Source of the DNA: Eriocheir sinensis | Taxonomy: Eukaryota > Arthropoda > Malacostraca > Decapoda > Varunidae | Reading direction: 5' to 3' | NCBI RefSeq assembly: GCF_024679095.1 | Contig: NW_026111206.1 | Coordinates: 224,253 to 288,252 of the forward strand | Length of the DNA: 64,000 nt | In this document: piece after piece, positions 51,462 to 64,000 of the stretch | Layout of the letters: each line of letters opens with the position of its first letter | Numbering within the stretch: the stretch's first letter is position 1 | Translations under genes and position numbers: made by a program | Notes under the pieces: model-generated | The model's database searches: none | What the model was told of the DNA's origin: nothing | Seen by the model: the letters and a program-made list of their open reading frames with translations, nothing else

Positions 51462-54400
51462 TATTTTGCATATTTTTTCAATACAAATTTACTTTATTGT
51501 ATATGCATTTTGTATATTAATTTTAATACAAATTTAATTAATCGATGTGTATTTTTGTATCTGTATTTTTATAAACATATGCTTTATTTTTTGGGTATTT
51601 TGCATATTTATTTTCATACAAATTTACGTTATTTTATTGATATTCTGCTCATTAATTTTGATACGAATTGACATTATTCTATGTGTATTTTGTATATATT
51701 TTTCATACAAATTTACGTTATTTTATGTGTATTTCTTTATATATTTTGACACAAATTTACAATATTTTATGGCTATTTTGTATATACATTTCAAAAGAAA
51801 TTTACCTGTTTTATGTGTATTTTGTATATCTATTTTCATACAAACTCAAATTATTTCTATGTATTTTTGTATATATTTTAATACAAATTTTAGTTATGTT
51901 ATGTGTATTTTGTAAATTTATTTTCATTCAAATATATATTAATTTATTGGTGTTTTGTTGATTTATATTGATACGAATTTACATTATTTTATATGTACTT
52001 TGTATATATATTTTTATACGCTTTTACATTATTTAATATTTATTTTGAATATATTTTTTATACAAATTCATGGTATTTTATATGTATTTGTACATATATT
52101 TTCATATAAATTTACATTGTTTTATGTGTATTTTGTACATATATTTTATTACAAATCTACCTTATTTTATGTTTATTTTGTATATGTATTTTGTATATTT
52201 ATATTTATCCAAATACACATTCTTTTATTGGTATTTTGTTTATTTATTTTAAATCGAGTTTACATTATTTTATGTGTATTTTGTATACATTTTTTTATAC
52301 GTATTTACTTAATTTTGTGTATTTTGTATATATATTTTTATAGAAATCTACGTTTTTTTTATTTGTAATCGTATATATATTTTGAAACAAATTTACATTG
52401 TTTTATATATATTTTTGCATATCTCTTTCAATACAAATTTACCTTATTGTATGTGCATTTTGTATATTTATTTCAATACAAATTTAAATATTTTATGTGT
52501 ATTTTGGTATATATATTTTTATAAGAAATGCGCTATTTTATGGGAATTTTGCATCTTTATTTTCATACAAATTTACATTATTTTATTAATATTTGGTGTA
52601 TTTATTTTGATACGATTTTACATTATTCTATTTGTTTTTTGTATATACTTTTTTATACATATTTACATTATTTAATGTGTATCTTGCATATATTTTTTAT
52701 ACAAATTTGTTATCTATTATCTATTTTCATACAAATACACATTCTTTTCATGATATTTTGTTTATTTATTTTGACATGAATTTACATTATTTGATATGTA
52801 TTTTGTATATATATTTTTATACGTATTTACATAATTTCATATGTATTTTGTATATATATTTCTATAGAAATCTACTTTATTTTATGTGTATTCGTATATA
52901 TATTTTGAAACAAATTTACATTGTTTTATATTTTTTTTTAATATCTCTTTTAATACAAATTTACCTTACTCTATATGTATTTTGTATATTTATTTCAATA
53001 CAAATTTAAATATTTTATGTGTATTTTGGTATATATATTTTTATAAAAAATGCGATAATTTTTGGGAATTTTGCATCTTTATTTTCATACAAATTTACAT
53101 TATTTTATTGATATTCGGTGTATTTATTTTGATACGATTTTACATTATTCTATTTGTTTTTTGTATATATTTTTTTATACGCATTTACATTATTTAATGT
53201 GTATCTTGCATATATATTTGATACAAATTTACGTTATTTTATGTGTATTTGTTTATATATTTTCATTCAAATTTACATTTATTTAAATTCGAAATCACAT
53301 TATTTTATGTCTATTTTGTATACATTTTTTAATACGTATTTACTTAATTTTATGTGTATTTTGTATATATATTTTTATAGAAATCTACGTTTTTTTATTT
53401 GTATTCGTATATATATTTTGAAACAAATTTACATTGTTTTATATGTATTTTTGCATATCTCTTTCAATACAAATTTACCTTATTGTATGTGCATTTTGTA
53501 TATTTATTTCAATGCAAATTTAAATATTTTATGTGTATTTTGGTATATATATTTTTATAAGAAATGTGCAATTTTATGGGAATTTTGCATCTTTATTTTC
53601 ATACAAATTTACATTATTTTATTAATATTCGGTGTATTTATTTTGATACGATGTTACATTATTCTATTTGTTTTTTGTATATACTTTTTTATACATATTT
53701 ACATTATTTAATGTGTATCTTGCATATATATTTTATACAAATTTATTATCTATTATCTATTTTCATACAAATACACATTCTTTTCATGATATTTTGTTTA
53801 TTTATTTTGACACGAATTTACATTATTTGATATGTATTTTGTATATATATTTTTATACGTATTTACGTGTATTTTGTATATATATTTTTATACAAATCTA
53901 CGTTATTTTATGTGTATTCGTATATATATTTTGAAACAAATTTACATTGTTTTATATGTATTTTGCATATCTATTTCAATACAGATTTACCTTATTGTAT
54001 GTTTATTTTGTATATTTATTTTAATACAAATTAATTTTTTCATGTGTATTTTGGTATCTATATTTTAATAAAAAATGCGTTATTTAATGGGTATTTTGCA
54101 TCTTTATTTTCATACAAATTTACATTGTATTATTAATATTCTGTGTATTTATTTTGATACGATTTTACATTATTCTATTTGTGTTTAAATGTATTTAAAT
54201 ACAAATTTAACTAATTATATGTGTATTTTGTATATCTATTTTCATACAAATTGAAATTTACTTTTTTGTTTTTTTGTATATATTTTTATTCAAATTTTCA
54301 TAATTTTATGTGTATTTTGTATATTTATTTTCCTACAAATATACGTTCTTTTATCGGAGTTTTGTTTATTTATTTTGATACGAATTTTCATTTTTTAGGT

Positions 54401-54480
54401 GTATTTGATATATATATTTTTATACTTATTTACATAATTTTTTATGTATTTTGAATATATATTTTCATAGAAATTTACTC
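51462..54480 (+). repeat. 45-bp satellite block, T-rich top strand
   Basis: The start matches 9,138-9,617 and 28,480-28,950. From about 52,000 the order equals 24,600-27,000 in the same orientation, including the second unoccupied LINE target at about 52,800-52,840 and the unit TGCGATAATTTTTGGGAA at 53,050 (26,728). A second partial pass of the same series follows at 53,290-53,860. Ends at the inverted type C junction. No gene is seen. Confidence 0.92.
52795..52845 (+). other. Second paralogous empty site of the LINE insertion
   Basis: GTATATATATTTTTAT is followed directly by ACGTATTTACATAATTTC, and the longer flanks (TTTGATATGTATTTT to the left, ATATGTATTTTGTATATATA to the right) match those around 25,417-26,498. 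There is no scar. Confidence 0.9.
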
Positions 54481-54489
54481 TATATGTAT
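54470..54489. repeat. Orientation-switch junction (type C, copy 2, inverted)
   Basis: GAAATTTACTCTATATGTAT is the reverse complement of 14,599-14,618. Confidence 0.85.
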
Positions 54490-55282
54490 ATACAAAAAAA
54501 CAAAAAAATAATTTAAATTTTTATGAAAATAAATATACAAAATACACATAAAATTAGGTAAATTTGTATTGAAATACATATACAAAATACACTTAAAATA
54601 ATGTAAATTTGAATGAAATTATATAAACAAATACACTTAAAATAACGTTAATTTGTATAAAATATATATAAAAAATACACATTAAATAATGAAAATATGT
54701 ATAAAAAAATATATACAAAACACAAATAGTATAATATAAAATCGTATCAAAATATATACACAGAATATTAATAAAATAATGTATATTTGTATGAAAACTA
54801 AGGTGCAAAATAATTATAAAATAACGCATTTTTTATAAAATTATAGATACCAAAATACACATAAAATATTAATATTTGTATTAAAAATATAAATAAAAAT
54901 GCACATACAATAAGGTAAATTTGTATTGAAATAGATATGCAAAAAACACATAAAATAATGTAAATTTGTTTCAAAATATATATACGAATACACATAAAAT
55001 AACGTAGATTTCTATAAATATATATACACAAAATACAAATAAAATTAAGTAAATACGAATCAAAAATGTATAAAAAATACACATAAAATAATGTAAATTC
55101 GTATAAATATAAATAAACAAAAAAAAACAATAAGAGAATGTGTATTTGTATAAATATAAATATACAAAATGCACATAAAATAACGTAAATTTGTATAAAA
55201 CTATATTCAAAAATACACAGAAGTAATTAAATTTGTATGAAAATAGATATACAAAATACACACAAAATAAGCTAAATTTGAA
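54490..55282 (-). repeat. 45-bp satellite block, A-rich top strand
   Basis: About 17 reverse monomers. The whole block mirrors 13,750-14,590 (unit ATACGAATCAAAAATGTAT near 55,060 against TTTTTGATTCGTATTTAC near 13,925). It holds the unexpanded version of the (TA)n unit. Ends at a one-off switch AAATTTGAATTTTTTGTATA near 55,282. No gene is seen. Confidence 0.91.
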
Positions 55283-58200
55283 TTTTTTGTATATATATTT
55301 GATACAAATTTACGTTATTTTAAGTCTATATGTTTATATATTTTCATTCAAATTTACATTATTTTATGTGTATTTTGTATATGTATTTCAATACAAATTT
55401 ACCTATTTTTATGTTTTTTGTATATTTATTTTCATACAAGTTTAAATTATTTTTGTGTATTTTTGTATATAGTTTTTTACAAATTTAGGTTATTTTATGT
55501 GTATTTTGTATATCAATTTTCATACAAATACACATTCTTTTCATGATATTTTGTTTATTTATTTTGACACGAATTAACATTATTTAATGTGTATTTTGTA
55601 TATTTATTTTTATACGTATTTACATTATTTCAAGTGTATTTTGTATATATATTTCTATAGAAATCTGCGTTATTTTATGTGCATTCGTATATATATTTTG
55701 AAACAAATTTATATTTATGTGTATTTTGCATATTTTTTCAATACAATTTTACCTTATTGTATGTGCATTTTGTATATTAATTTTAATACAAATTTGATTA
55801 ATCTATGTGTATTTTTGTATATGTATAATATATACATATTTTTATACTCATTTACATTATCTAATGTGTGTTTTGTATATATATTTTTATGCAAATTTAT
55901 TTTATGTTCATTTTTGTACATATATTTTTATAGAAATTTGCGTTATTTTATGTATATAGTTTTATATAAATTTACGTTATTTTATGTGCATTTTGTATAT
56001 TTATTTTTATTCAAATACACATTCTTTTATTGCTATATTGTTTGTTTATATTTATACGAATTTACATTATTTTATGTGTATTTTGTATACATTTTTTTAT
56101 ACGTATTTACTTAATTTTATGTGTATTTTGTATATGTATTTTTATAGAAATCTACGTTATTTTATGTGTATTCGCATATATATTTTGAAACAAATTTACA
56201 TTATTTTTTATGTATTTTGCATATCTATTTCAGTACAAATTTACCCTGTTGTATGTGCATTTTGTATATTTATTTTGATACAAATTCAAATATTTTATGT
56301 GTATTTTGGTATCAATAATTTTATAAAAAATGCGTTATTTTATAGGTATTTTGCATCTTAATTTTCATACAAATCTACATTATTTTATTAATATTCTGTG
56401 TATATATTTTGATACGATTTTACATTATTCTATTTGTGTTTTGTATATATATATTTTATACATATTTACATTATTTAATGTGTATTTTGTATATATATTT
56501 CATACAAATTTACGTTATTATATGTGTATTTGTTTATATATTTTCTTTCAAATTTACATTATTTTATGTGTATTTTGTATATGTATTTCAATAGAAATTA
56601 ACATACCAATTTCATACCAATTTAAATTATTTTTGTGTATTTTTGTATATAGTTTTATACAAATTTAGGTTATTTTATGTACGCATTTACATTATTTAAT
56701 GTGTGTTTTGTATCAATATTTTTATCCAAAGTTAATTTATTTTACGTTCATTTTTGGACATATATTTATAGAAATTAGCGTTATTTTATATGTATTAGTA
56801 TATGTTTTCTCACACAAATTTACATTATTTTATTGCTATTTTGTTTATTTAGTTTGAAACGAATTATATGATTATATGTGTATTTTGTACATATTTTTTA
56901 TGCGTATTTACATTACTTAATGTGTATTTTGTTTATATATTTTTAAACAAATTTACGTTATTATATGTATTTTTATACATATTTTGATACAAATTTACAT
57001 TATTTTATGTATTTTGTATATACATTTCAATTCAAATTTAGCTTATTTTATCTGTATTTTGTATATCTATTTTCATAAGAATTTAATTACTTCTGTGTAT
57101 TTTTGTATATAGTTTTATACAAATTTACGTTATTTTATGTGTATTTTGTATATTTATATTTATACAAATACACATTCTTTTAATTGGTATTTTGTTTATT
57201 TATTTGATACGAATTTACATTATTTTATGTGTATTTTGTATACATTTTTTTATACGTATTTACTTCATTTTACGTGTATTTTGTATATATATTTTTATAC
57301 AAATCTTCGTTATTTTATGTGTATTCGTATATATATTTTGAAACAAATTTACATTGTTTTATATGTATTTTGCATATCTATTTCAATACAGATTTACCTT
57401 ATTGTATGTGTATTTTGTATATTTATTTTAGTACAAATAAAAAAATTTATGTGTATTTTTGTATATATATTAAAAAAAATGCGTTATTTTATGGGTATTT
57501 TGCTTCTTTATTTTCATACAAATTTACATTATTTTATTAATATTCTGTGTATTTATTTTGATACGATTTTACATTATTCTATTTGTGTTTTGTATATATT
57601 TTTTTATACAAATTTACGTTATTTTAAGTGTATTTGTTTATGTATTTTCATTCAAATTTACAGTATTTTATGTGTATTTTGTATATGTATTTCACAACAA
57701 ATTTACCTAATTTTATGTGTATTTTGTATTTTTATTTTAATACAAATTTAAACTATTTTTGTGTATTTTTGTTTATAGTTTTATACAAATTTATGTTATC
57801 TTATGTGTATTTTGTATATTTATTTTCATACAGATACACATTCTTTTATTGACATTTTGTTTATTTATTTTGACGCGAATTTACATTATTTAATGTGTAT
57901 TTTGTATATATATTTTTATACGTATTTACATCCTTTCAGGTGTATTTTGTATATTTATAAAAAATGCGTTATTTGATGGGTATTTTGCATCTTTATTTGC
58001 ATACAAATTTACATTATTTTATTTACATTCTGTGTATTTATTTTAATACGATTCTACATTATTCTATTTGTGTTTTGTATATATATTTTTTATACATATT
58101 TACATTATTTAATGAGTATTTTTTATATATATTTTATACAAATTTATGTTAATTTAAGTGTATTTGCTTATATATTTTCATTCAAATTTACATTATTTTA

Positions 58201-58788
58201 TGTGTATTTTGTATATGTATTTCTTTACAAATTTACCTAATTTTATGTGTATTTTGTATATTTATTTTCATACAAATTTAACTTATGTTTGTGTATTTTT
58301 ATATATAGTTTTATACAAATTTACGTTATTTTATGTGTATTTTGTATATGTATTTTCATACAAATACACATTCTTTTATTGACATTTTAATTATTTATTT
58401 TGACAAGAATTTACATTATTTAATGTGTATTTTGTATATATATTTTTATACGTATTTACAACATTTCATGTGTATTTTGAATATATATTTCTATAGAAAC
58501 CTACGTTATTTTATGCGTATTCGTATATATATTTTGAAACAAACCTACATTATTTTATGTGTATTTTGTATATATATTTCATTATAAATTTGCCTTATTT
58601 TAAGTTTATTTTTATATCTATTTTCATTCAAATTCAAATCATTTTATGTGTATATATTTATTTGTATTTACGTTATTTTATGTGTATTTTCTATATATAT
58701 TTTCACTCAAAATTACATTATTTTATCGGTATTTTGTTCATTTATTTCGATACGAATTTAGATTATATCATGTGTATTTTCTATACAT
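55283..58788 (+). repeat. 45-bp satellite block, T-rich top strand
   Basis: Starts in the series of 31,890-32,410. A fusion near 55,830 (GTATATGTATAATATATACATA) deletes the middle of the superblock. It then follows 33,540-36,490 at an offset of about 22.3 kb to the type C junction. The copy has few indels relative to 33.5-36.5 kb. No gene is seen. Confidence 0.93.
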
Positions 58789-58808
58789 ATACATATAGAG
58801 TAAATTTC
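58789..58808. repeat. Orientation-switch junction (type C, copy 3)
   Basis: ATACATATAGAGTAAATTTC as at 14,599. At the paralogous place (36,499-36,608) a (TA)n tract has grown inside this junction. Confidence 0.86.
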
Positions 58809-61800
58809 TATGAAAATATATATTCAAAATACATATAAAATTATGTAAATAAGTATAAAAATATATATATCAAATACACCAAAAAAAAATGAAAATTCGT
58901 ATGAAAATAAATAAATAAAATTCCGATAAAAGAACGTATATTTGTAGGAATATAAATATACAAAATACACATAAAATTACGAAAATTTGAATAAAAATAT
59001 ATACAAAAATACACAAAATTAATTTCAATTTGTATGAAAATAGATATACAAAATACACATATAATTAGTTAAATTTGTATTTAAATACATGTACAAAATT
59101 CACATAAAATAATGCAAATTTGTATGAAATGAAAACAAATTCACATAAAATAACGTACATTGGTATAAAATAGATATACAAAATATACATAGAATAATGT
59201 AAAATCGTATCAAAATAAATACACAGAATATCAATAAAATAATGTAATTTTGTATGAAAATAAAGATGCAAAATACCCATAAAATAAAGCATATTTTTAT
59301 AAAAATACATATACAAAAATACACATAGAATAGCTAAATTTGTATTAAAATTAATATAAAAAATGCACGTACAATAACGTAAATTTGTATTGAAAAAATA
59401 TGCAAAATGCACATAAAACAATGTATATTTGTTTCAAAATATATATACGAATACACATAAAATAACGTATATTTCGATAGAAATATATATACAAAATACA
59501 CATGAAATGACGCAAATACGTATAAAAATATATATACACAATACACATGAAATAATGTAAATTCGCATCAAAAGAAATAAACAAAATATCAATAAAAGAA
59601 TGTGTATTTGAATGAAAATAGATACACAAAATACACATAAAATATTGAAAATTTGTATAAAACTCTATACAAAAATACACAAAAAATAATTTAAATTTGT
59701 ATAAAATATATATACAAAATACACATGAAATTAGGTAAATTTCTATTGAAATACATATACAAAATACACATAAAATAATGTAAATTTGAATAAAAATATA
59801 TAAACAAATACACTTAAAATAACGAAAATTTGTATGAAATATATATAGAAAATACACATTAAATAATGTCAATGTGTATAAAAAAATATATACAAAACAC
59901 AAATAGAATAATGTAAAATAGTATCAAAATAAATACACAGAATATTAATAAAATAATGTAAATTTGTATGAAAATAACGATGCAAAATACCCATAAAACA
60001 ACGCATTTTTTATGAAAATTTATATACCAAAATGCACATAAGATATTTAAATTTGTATTACAATAAATATACAAAATGCACATACAATAAGGTAAATTTG
60101 TATTAAAATAGATATGCAAAATACATATAAACAATGTAAATTTGTTTCAAAATATACATACGAATACACATAAAATAACGTAGATTTCTATAAAATATAT
60201 ATACAAAATACACATAAAATGAAGTAAATATGTATAAGAAAATGTATACAAAATACACATATAATAATGTAAATTCGTATCAAAATAAATTAACTAAATG
60301 CCAATAAAAGAATGTTTACTTGTATAAATATAAATATACAAAATACACATAAATTAACGTAAAATTGTATAAAACTATATACAAAAATAAACAAAAATAA
60401 TTAAATTTGTATGAAAATAGATATACAAAAGACACATAAAATAAGCTAAATTTGAATTGAAATAAATATATAAAATACATAAAATAATGTAAATTTGTAT
60501 CAAAATATATATTCAAATACACATATAATAACGTAAATTTGTATAAAAATATATAAACAAAATACACATTAAATAATGTAAATACGTATAAAAGATATAT
60601 ACGTAATATAAAAATTTATAAAATTAAAGATGCAAAATACCCATAAAATATCTCATATTTAAAAAAAATATATACAAAAATACACATAAAATAATTAAAT
60701 TTGTATTAAAATAAATATACAAAATACACATACAATAAGGTAGATTTTATTGAAATAAATATGCAAAAACACATAAAACAATGAAAATTTTATCAAAATA
60801 TATACGAATACACACAATAAAATAACGTAAATTTTTATGAAAATATATATACAAAATACACATAAAATAATGTAAATACATAGAAAAATATATATACAAA
60901 ATACACATAAAATAATGTAAATTCGTATCAAAATAAATAAACAAAATTTTCTCTAAAAGAATGTATGTGTATTAAAATATATATACAAAATACAAATAAA
61001 AAAAAATTGTATAAAAATAATACAAAAATGTTTGAAAATAGATATGCAAAATACAAGTGAAATTAGGCAAACTTTTATTGAAATACATATACAAAATACA
61101 CATAAAATAATGCAAATTTGTATGAAAATATATAAACAAATACACATAAGATAACGTAAATTTCCATAAATTATATGTACAAAATATACATTAAATAATG
61201 TAAATATTTCTAAAAATATATATACAAAATACACAGAATAACGTAAAATCGTATCAAAATAAATAAACAGACAATCAATAAAATAATGTAAATTTGTATG
61301 AAAATAAAGATGCAAAATACCCATATAATAACGCATATTTGTTTAAAAATATATATACAAAAATACACATAATATATTTAAATTTGCATCAAAATAAATA
61401 CACAAAAGGCACATACAATAAAGAAAATTTGTATTGAAATACATATGCGAAATACACATAAATAATGTAAATTTGTATCAAAATATATATACGAATACAC
61501 ATAAAATAGAGTAAATTTCTATGAAAATATATATTCAAAATACATATAAAATTATGAAATAAGTATAAAAATATTTATATCAAATACACCTAAAATAATG
61601 AAAATTCATATCAAAATAAATAAACAAAATTCCGATAAAAGAACGTATATTTGTAGGAAAATAAATATACAAAATTCACATAAAATTACGAAAATTTGAA
61701 TAAAAATATATACTAAAATACACAAAATTAATTTCAATTTGTATGAAAATAGATATACATAATACACATATAATTAGTTAAATTTGTATTTAAATACATG

Positions 61801-64000
61801 TACAAAATACACATAAAATAATGTAAATTTGTATGAAATGAAAACAAATTCACATAAAATAACGTTCATGTGTATGAAATATATATACAAAATATACATA
61901 GAATAATGTAAAATCCTATCAAAATAAATACACAGAATATCAATAAAATAAGGTAAATTTGTATGAAAATAGATATACAAAATACACATAAAATATTTTA
62001 AATTTATATAAAACTTTTTATAAAAATATATATACCAAAATAATAAAATATTTAAATTTGTATTACAATAAATATACAAAATGCACATACAATAAGGTAG
62101 ATTTATATAGAAATAGATATACTAAATACATATAAAACAATGTAAATTTGCTTCAAAATATATATACCAATACACATAAAATAACGTAGATTACTATAAA
62201 AATATATATACAAAATACACATTAAATGAAGTAAATACGTATAAGAAAATGTATACAAAGTACACATAAAATAATTAAATTTGTATTAAAATAAATATAC
62301 AAAATACACATACAATAAGGTAAATCTATATTGAAATAGATATGCAAAATAAACATAAAATAATGTAAATTTGTATCAAAACATATACGAATACACACAA
62401 TAAAATAACGTAAATTTTTATGAAAATATATATAAAAAATACACATAAAATAATGTAAATACGTAGAAAAATATATATACAAAATACACATAAAATTATG
62501 TAAATTCTTATGAAAATAAATGAACAAAATTCCACTAAAAGAATGTATATTTGTAGGAAAATATAAATACAAAATACAAATAAAATAACTAAAATTTGTA
62601 TAAAAATATATAAAAAATACATAAAAATAATTTAAATTTATTTGAAAATAGATATGCAAAATAAACATAAAATTAGGCAAATCTGTATTGAAATACATAT
62701 ACAAATTACACATAAAATATTGTAAATTTGTATGAAAATATATAAACAAATACACATAAAATAGCGTAAATTTATATAAAATATATATACAAAATATACA
62801 TTAAGTAATGTAAATGTGTAAAAAAATATATACAAAATACACATAGAATAATGTAAAATCGTATCAAAATAAATAAACAGAATATCAATAATATAATGTA
62901 AATTTGTATGAAAATAAAGATGCAAAATACCCAAATAATAACGCATATTTTTACAAAAATACACATAAAATAATTAAATTTGTATTAAAATAAATATACA
63001 AAATACACATACAATATGGTAAATTTGTGTTGAAATAGATATGCAAAATAAACATAAATAATGTAAATTTGTATCAAAATATATATACGAATACCCATAA
63101 AATAGAGTAAATTTCTATGAAAATATATATTCAAAACACAAATAAAATGATATAAATAAGTATAAAAATATACATATCAAATACACCTAAAATAATGTAA
63201 ATTCGTATAAAAATAAATAAACAAAACTACGATAAAAGAACGGATATATGTAGGAAAAAAAATATACAAAATATATTTGTATAAAAATATATACAAAAAT
63301 ATACAGAATTAATTTCAATTTGTATGAAAATAGATATACAAAATACTCATATAATTAAATAAATTTGTATTTAAATACATGTACAAAATATACATAAAAT
63401 TAGGTAGATTTGTATTGAAATACATATACAAAATTCACATAAAATAATATTTAAATTTGAATGAAAATATATAAAAAATACACCTAAAATTACGTAAATT
63501 TGTATAAAATATTTATAAAAAATACACATTAAATTATGTAAATATGTATAAAAAAATATATATACAAAACACAAATAGAATAATGTAAAATAGTATCAAA
63601 ATAAATACACAGAATCTTAATAAAATAATGTAAATTTGTATGTAAATTAAGATGCAAAATACCCATAAAGAAACGCATTTTTTTATAAAAATATATATAC
63701 CAAAATACACATAAAATATTTGAATTTGTATTAAAATAAATATACAAAATGCACATACAATAAGGTAAATTTGTATTGAAATAGATATGCAAAATACATA
63801 TAAAACAATGTAAATTTGTTTCAAAATATATATACGAATACACACAAAATAACGTAGATTTCTATAAAAATATATATAAAATACACATAAAAAGAAGTAA
63901 ATACGTATAAACAAATGTATACAAAATACACACAAAATAATGTAAATTCGTATCAAAATAAATAAACAAAATACCAATAAAAGAATGTGTATTTGTATAA
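58809..64000 (-). repeat. 45-bp satellite block, A-rich top strand, to window end
   Basis: Reverse monomers that follow 36,615-41,350 at an offset of about 22.25 kb. Near 61,970 this copy lacks about 370 bp present at 39,760-40,130. From about 63,230 the correspondence ends and the order resembles 42,430-43,100 and the beginning of the window. No gene is seen. Confidence 0.94.

Overview
The window looks like heterochromatic satellite DNA from an animal nuclear genome, most likely a decapod crustacean such as a crab. The only non-satellite sequence is one 5'-truncated non-LTR retrotransposon at about 25,417-26,498. Its reverse transcriptase and 3' tail resemble the elements that are abundant in decapod genomes. 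That assignment is a judgement from memory of family features, not a search result. No host protein-coding gene, rRNA, tRNA, CRISPR array or convincing regulatory element is visible.

Everything else is a diverged, very AT-rich tandem repeat with a 45-bp monomer. Read on the T-rich strand, the monomer is roughly TTTACATTATTTTATGTG, then TATTTTGTATATATA, then TTTTCATACAAA. Neighbouring monomers differ, but the same ordered series of about 16 variants recurs (about 0.7 kb), so this is a higher-order repeat. Because 45 is a multiple of three, some frames stay open for hundreds of bases and give 15-residue-periodic strings rich in Tyr, Ile, Phe, Cys and Asn. These are by-products of the repeat and are not annotated as genes.

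The array is a mosaic of about 28 blocks that alternate in orientation (T-rich or A-rich top strand), from 0.3 kb to 6.5 kb long. Several switch points are the same junction found many times. A near-palindromic AT junction occurs at 1,742, 5,265, 12,572, 21,863, 31,345 and 49,666, and other recurrent junctions lie near 3,690/29,828/51,155 and 14,600/54,480/58,790. The blocks therefore spread as multi-kilobase segmental copies, direct and inverted. Clear examples are about 21.9-24.6 with 31.4-34.1 kb (direct), about 21.9-27.8 with 44.75-49.67 kb (inverted), about 33.5-41.3 with 55.8-63.2 kb (direct), and about 16.4-18.9 with 41.35-43.9 kb (inverted).

Seven long (TA)n tracts (about 110-197 bp) lie at the TATATA core of individual monomers. 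In most cases a paralogous copy elsewhere in the window has only the short, unexpanded core. The retrotransposon sits in one copy of a duplicated block, and two paralogous empty sites (about 46,040 and 52,815) fix its ends to the base. It inserted after, or in only one descendant of, the duplication.
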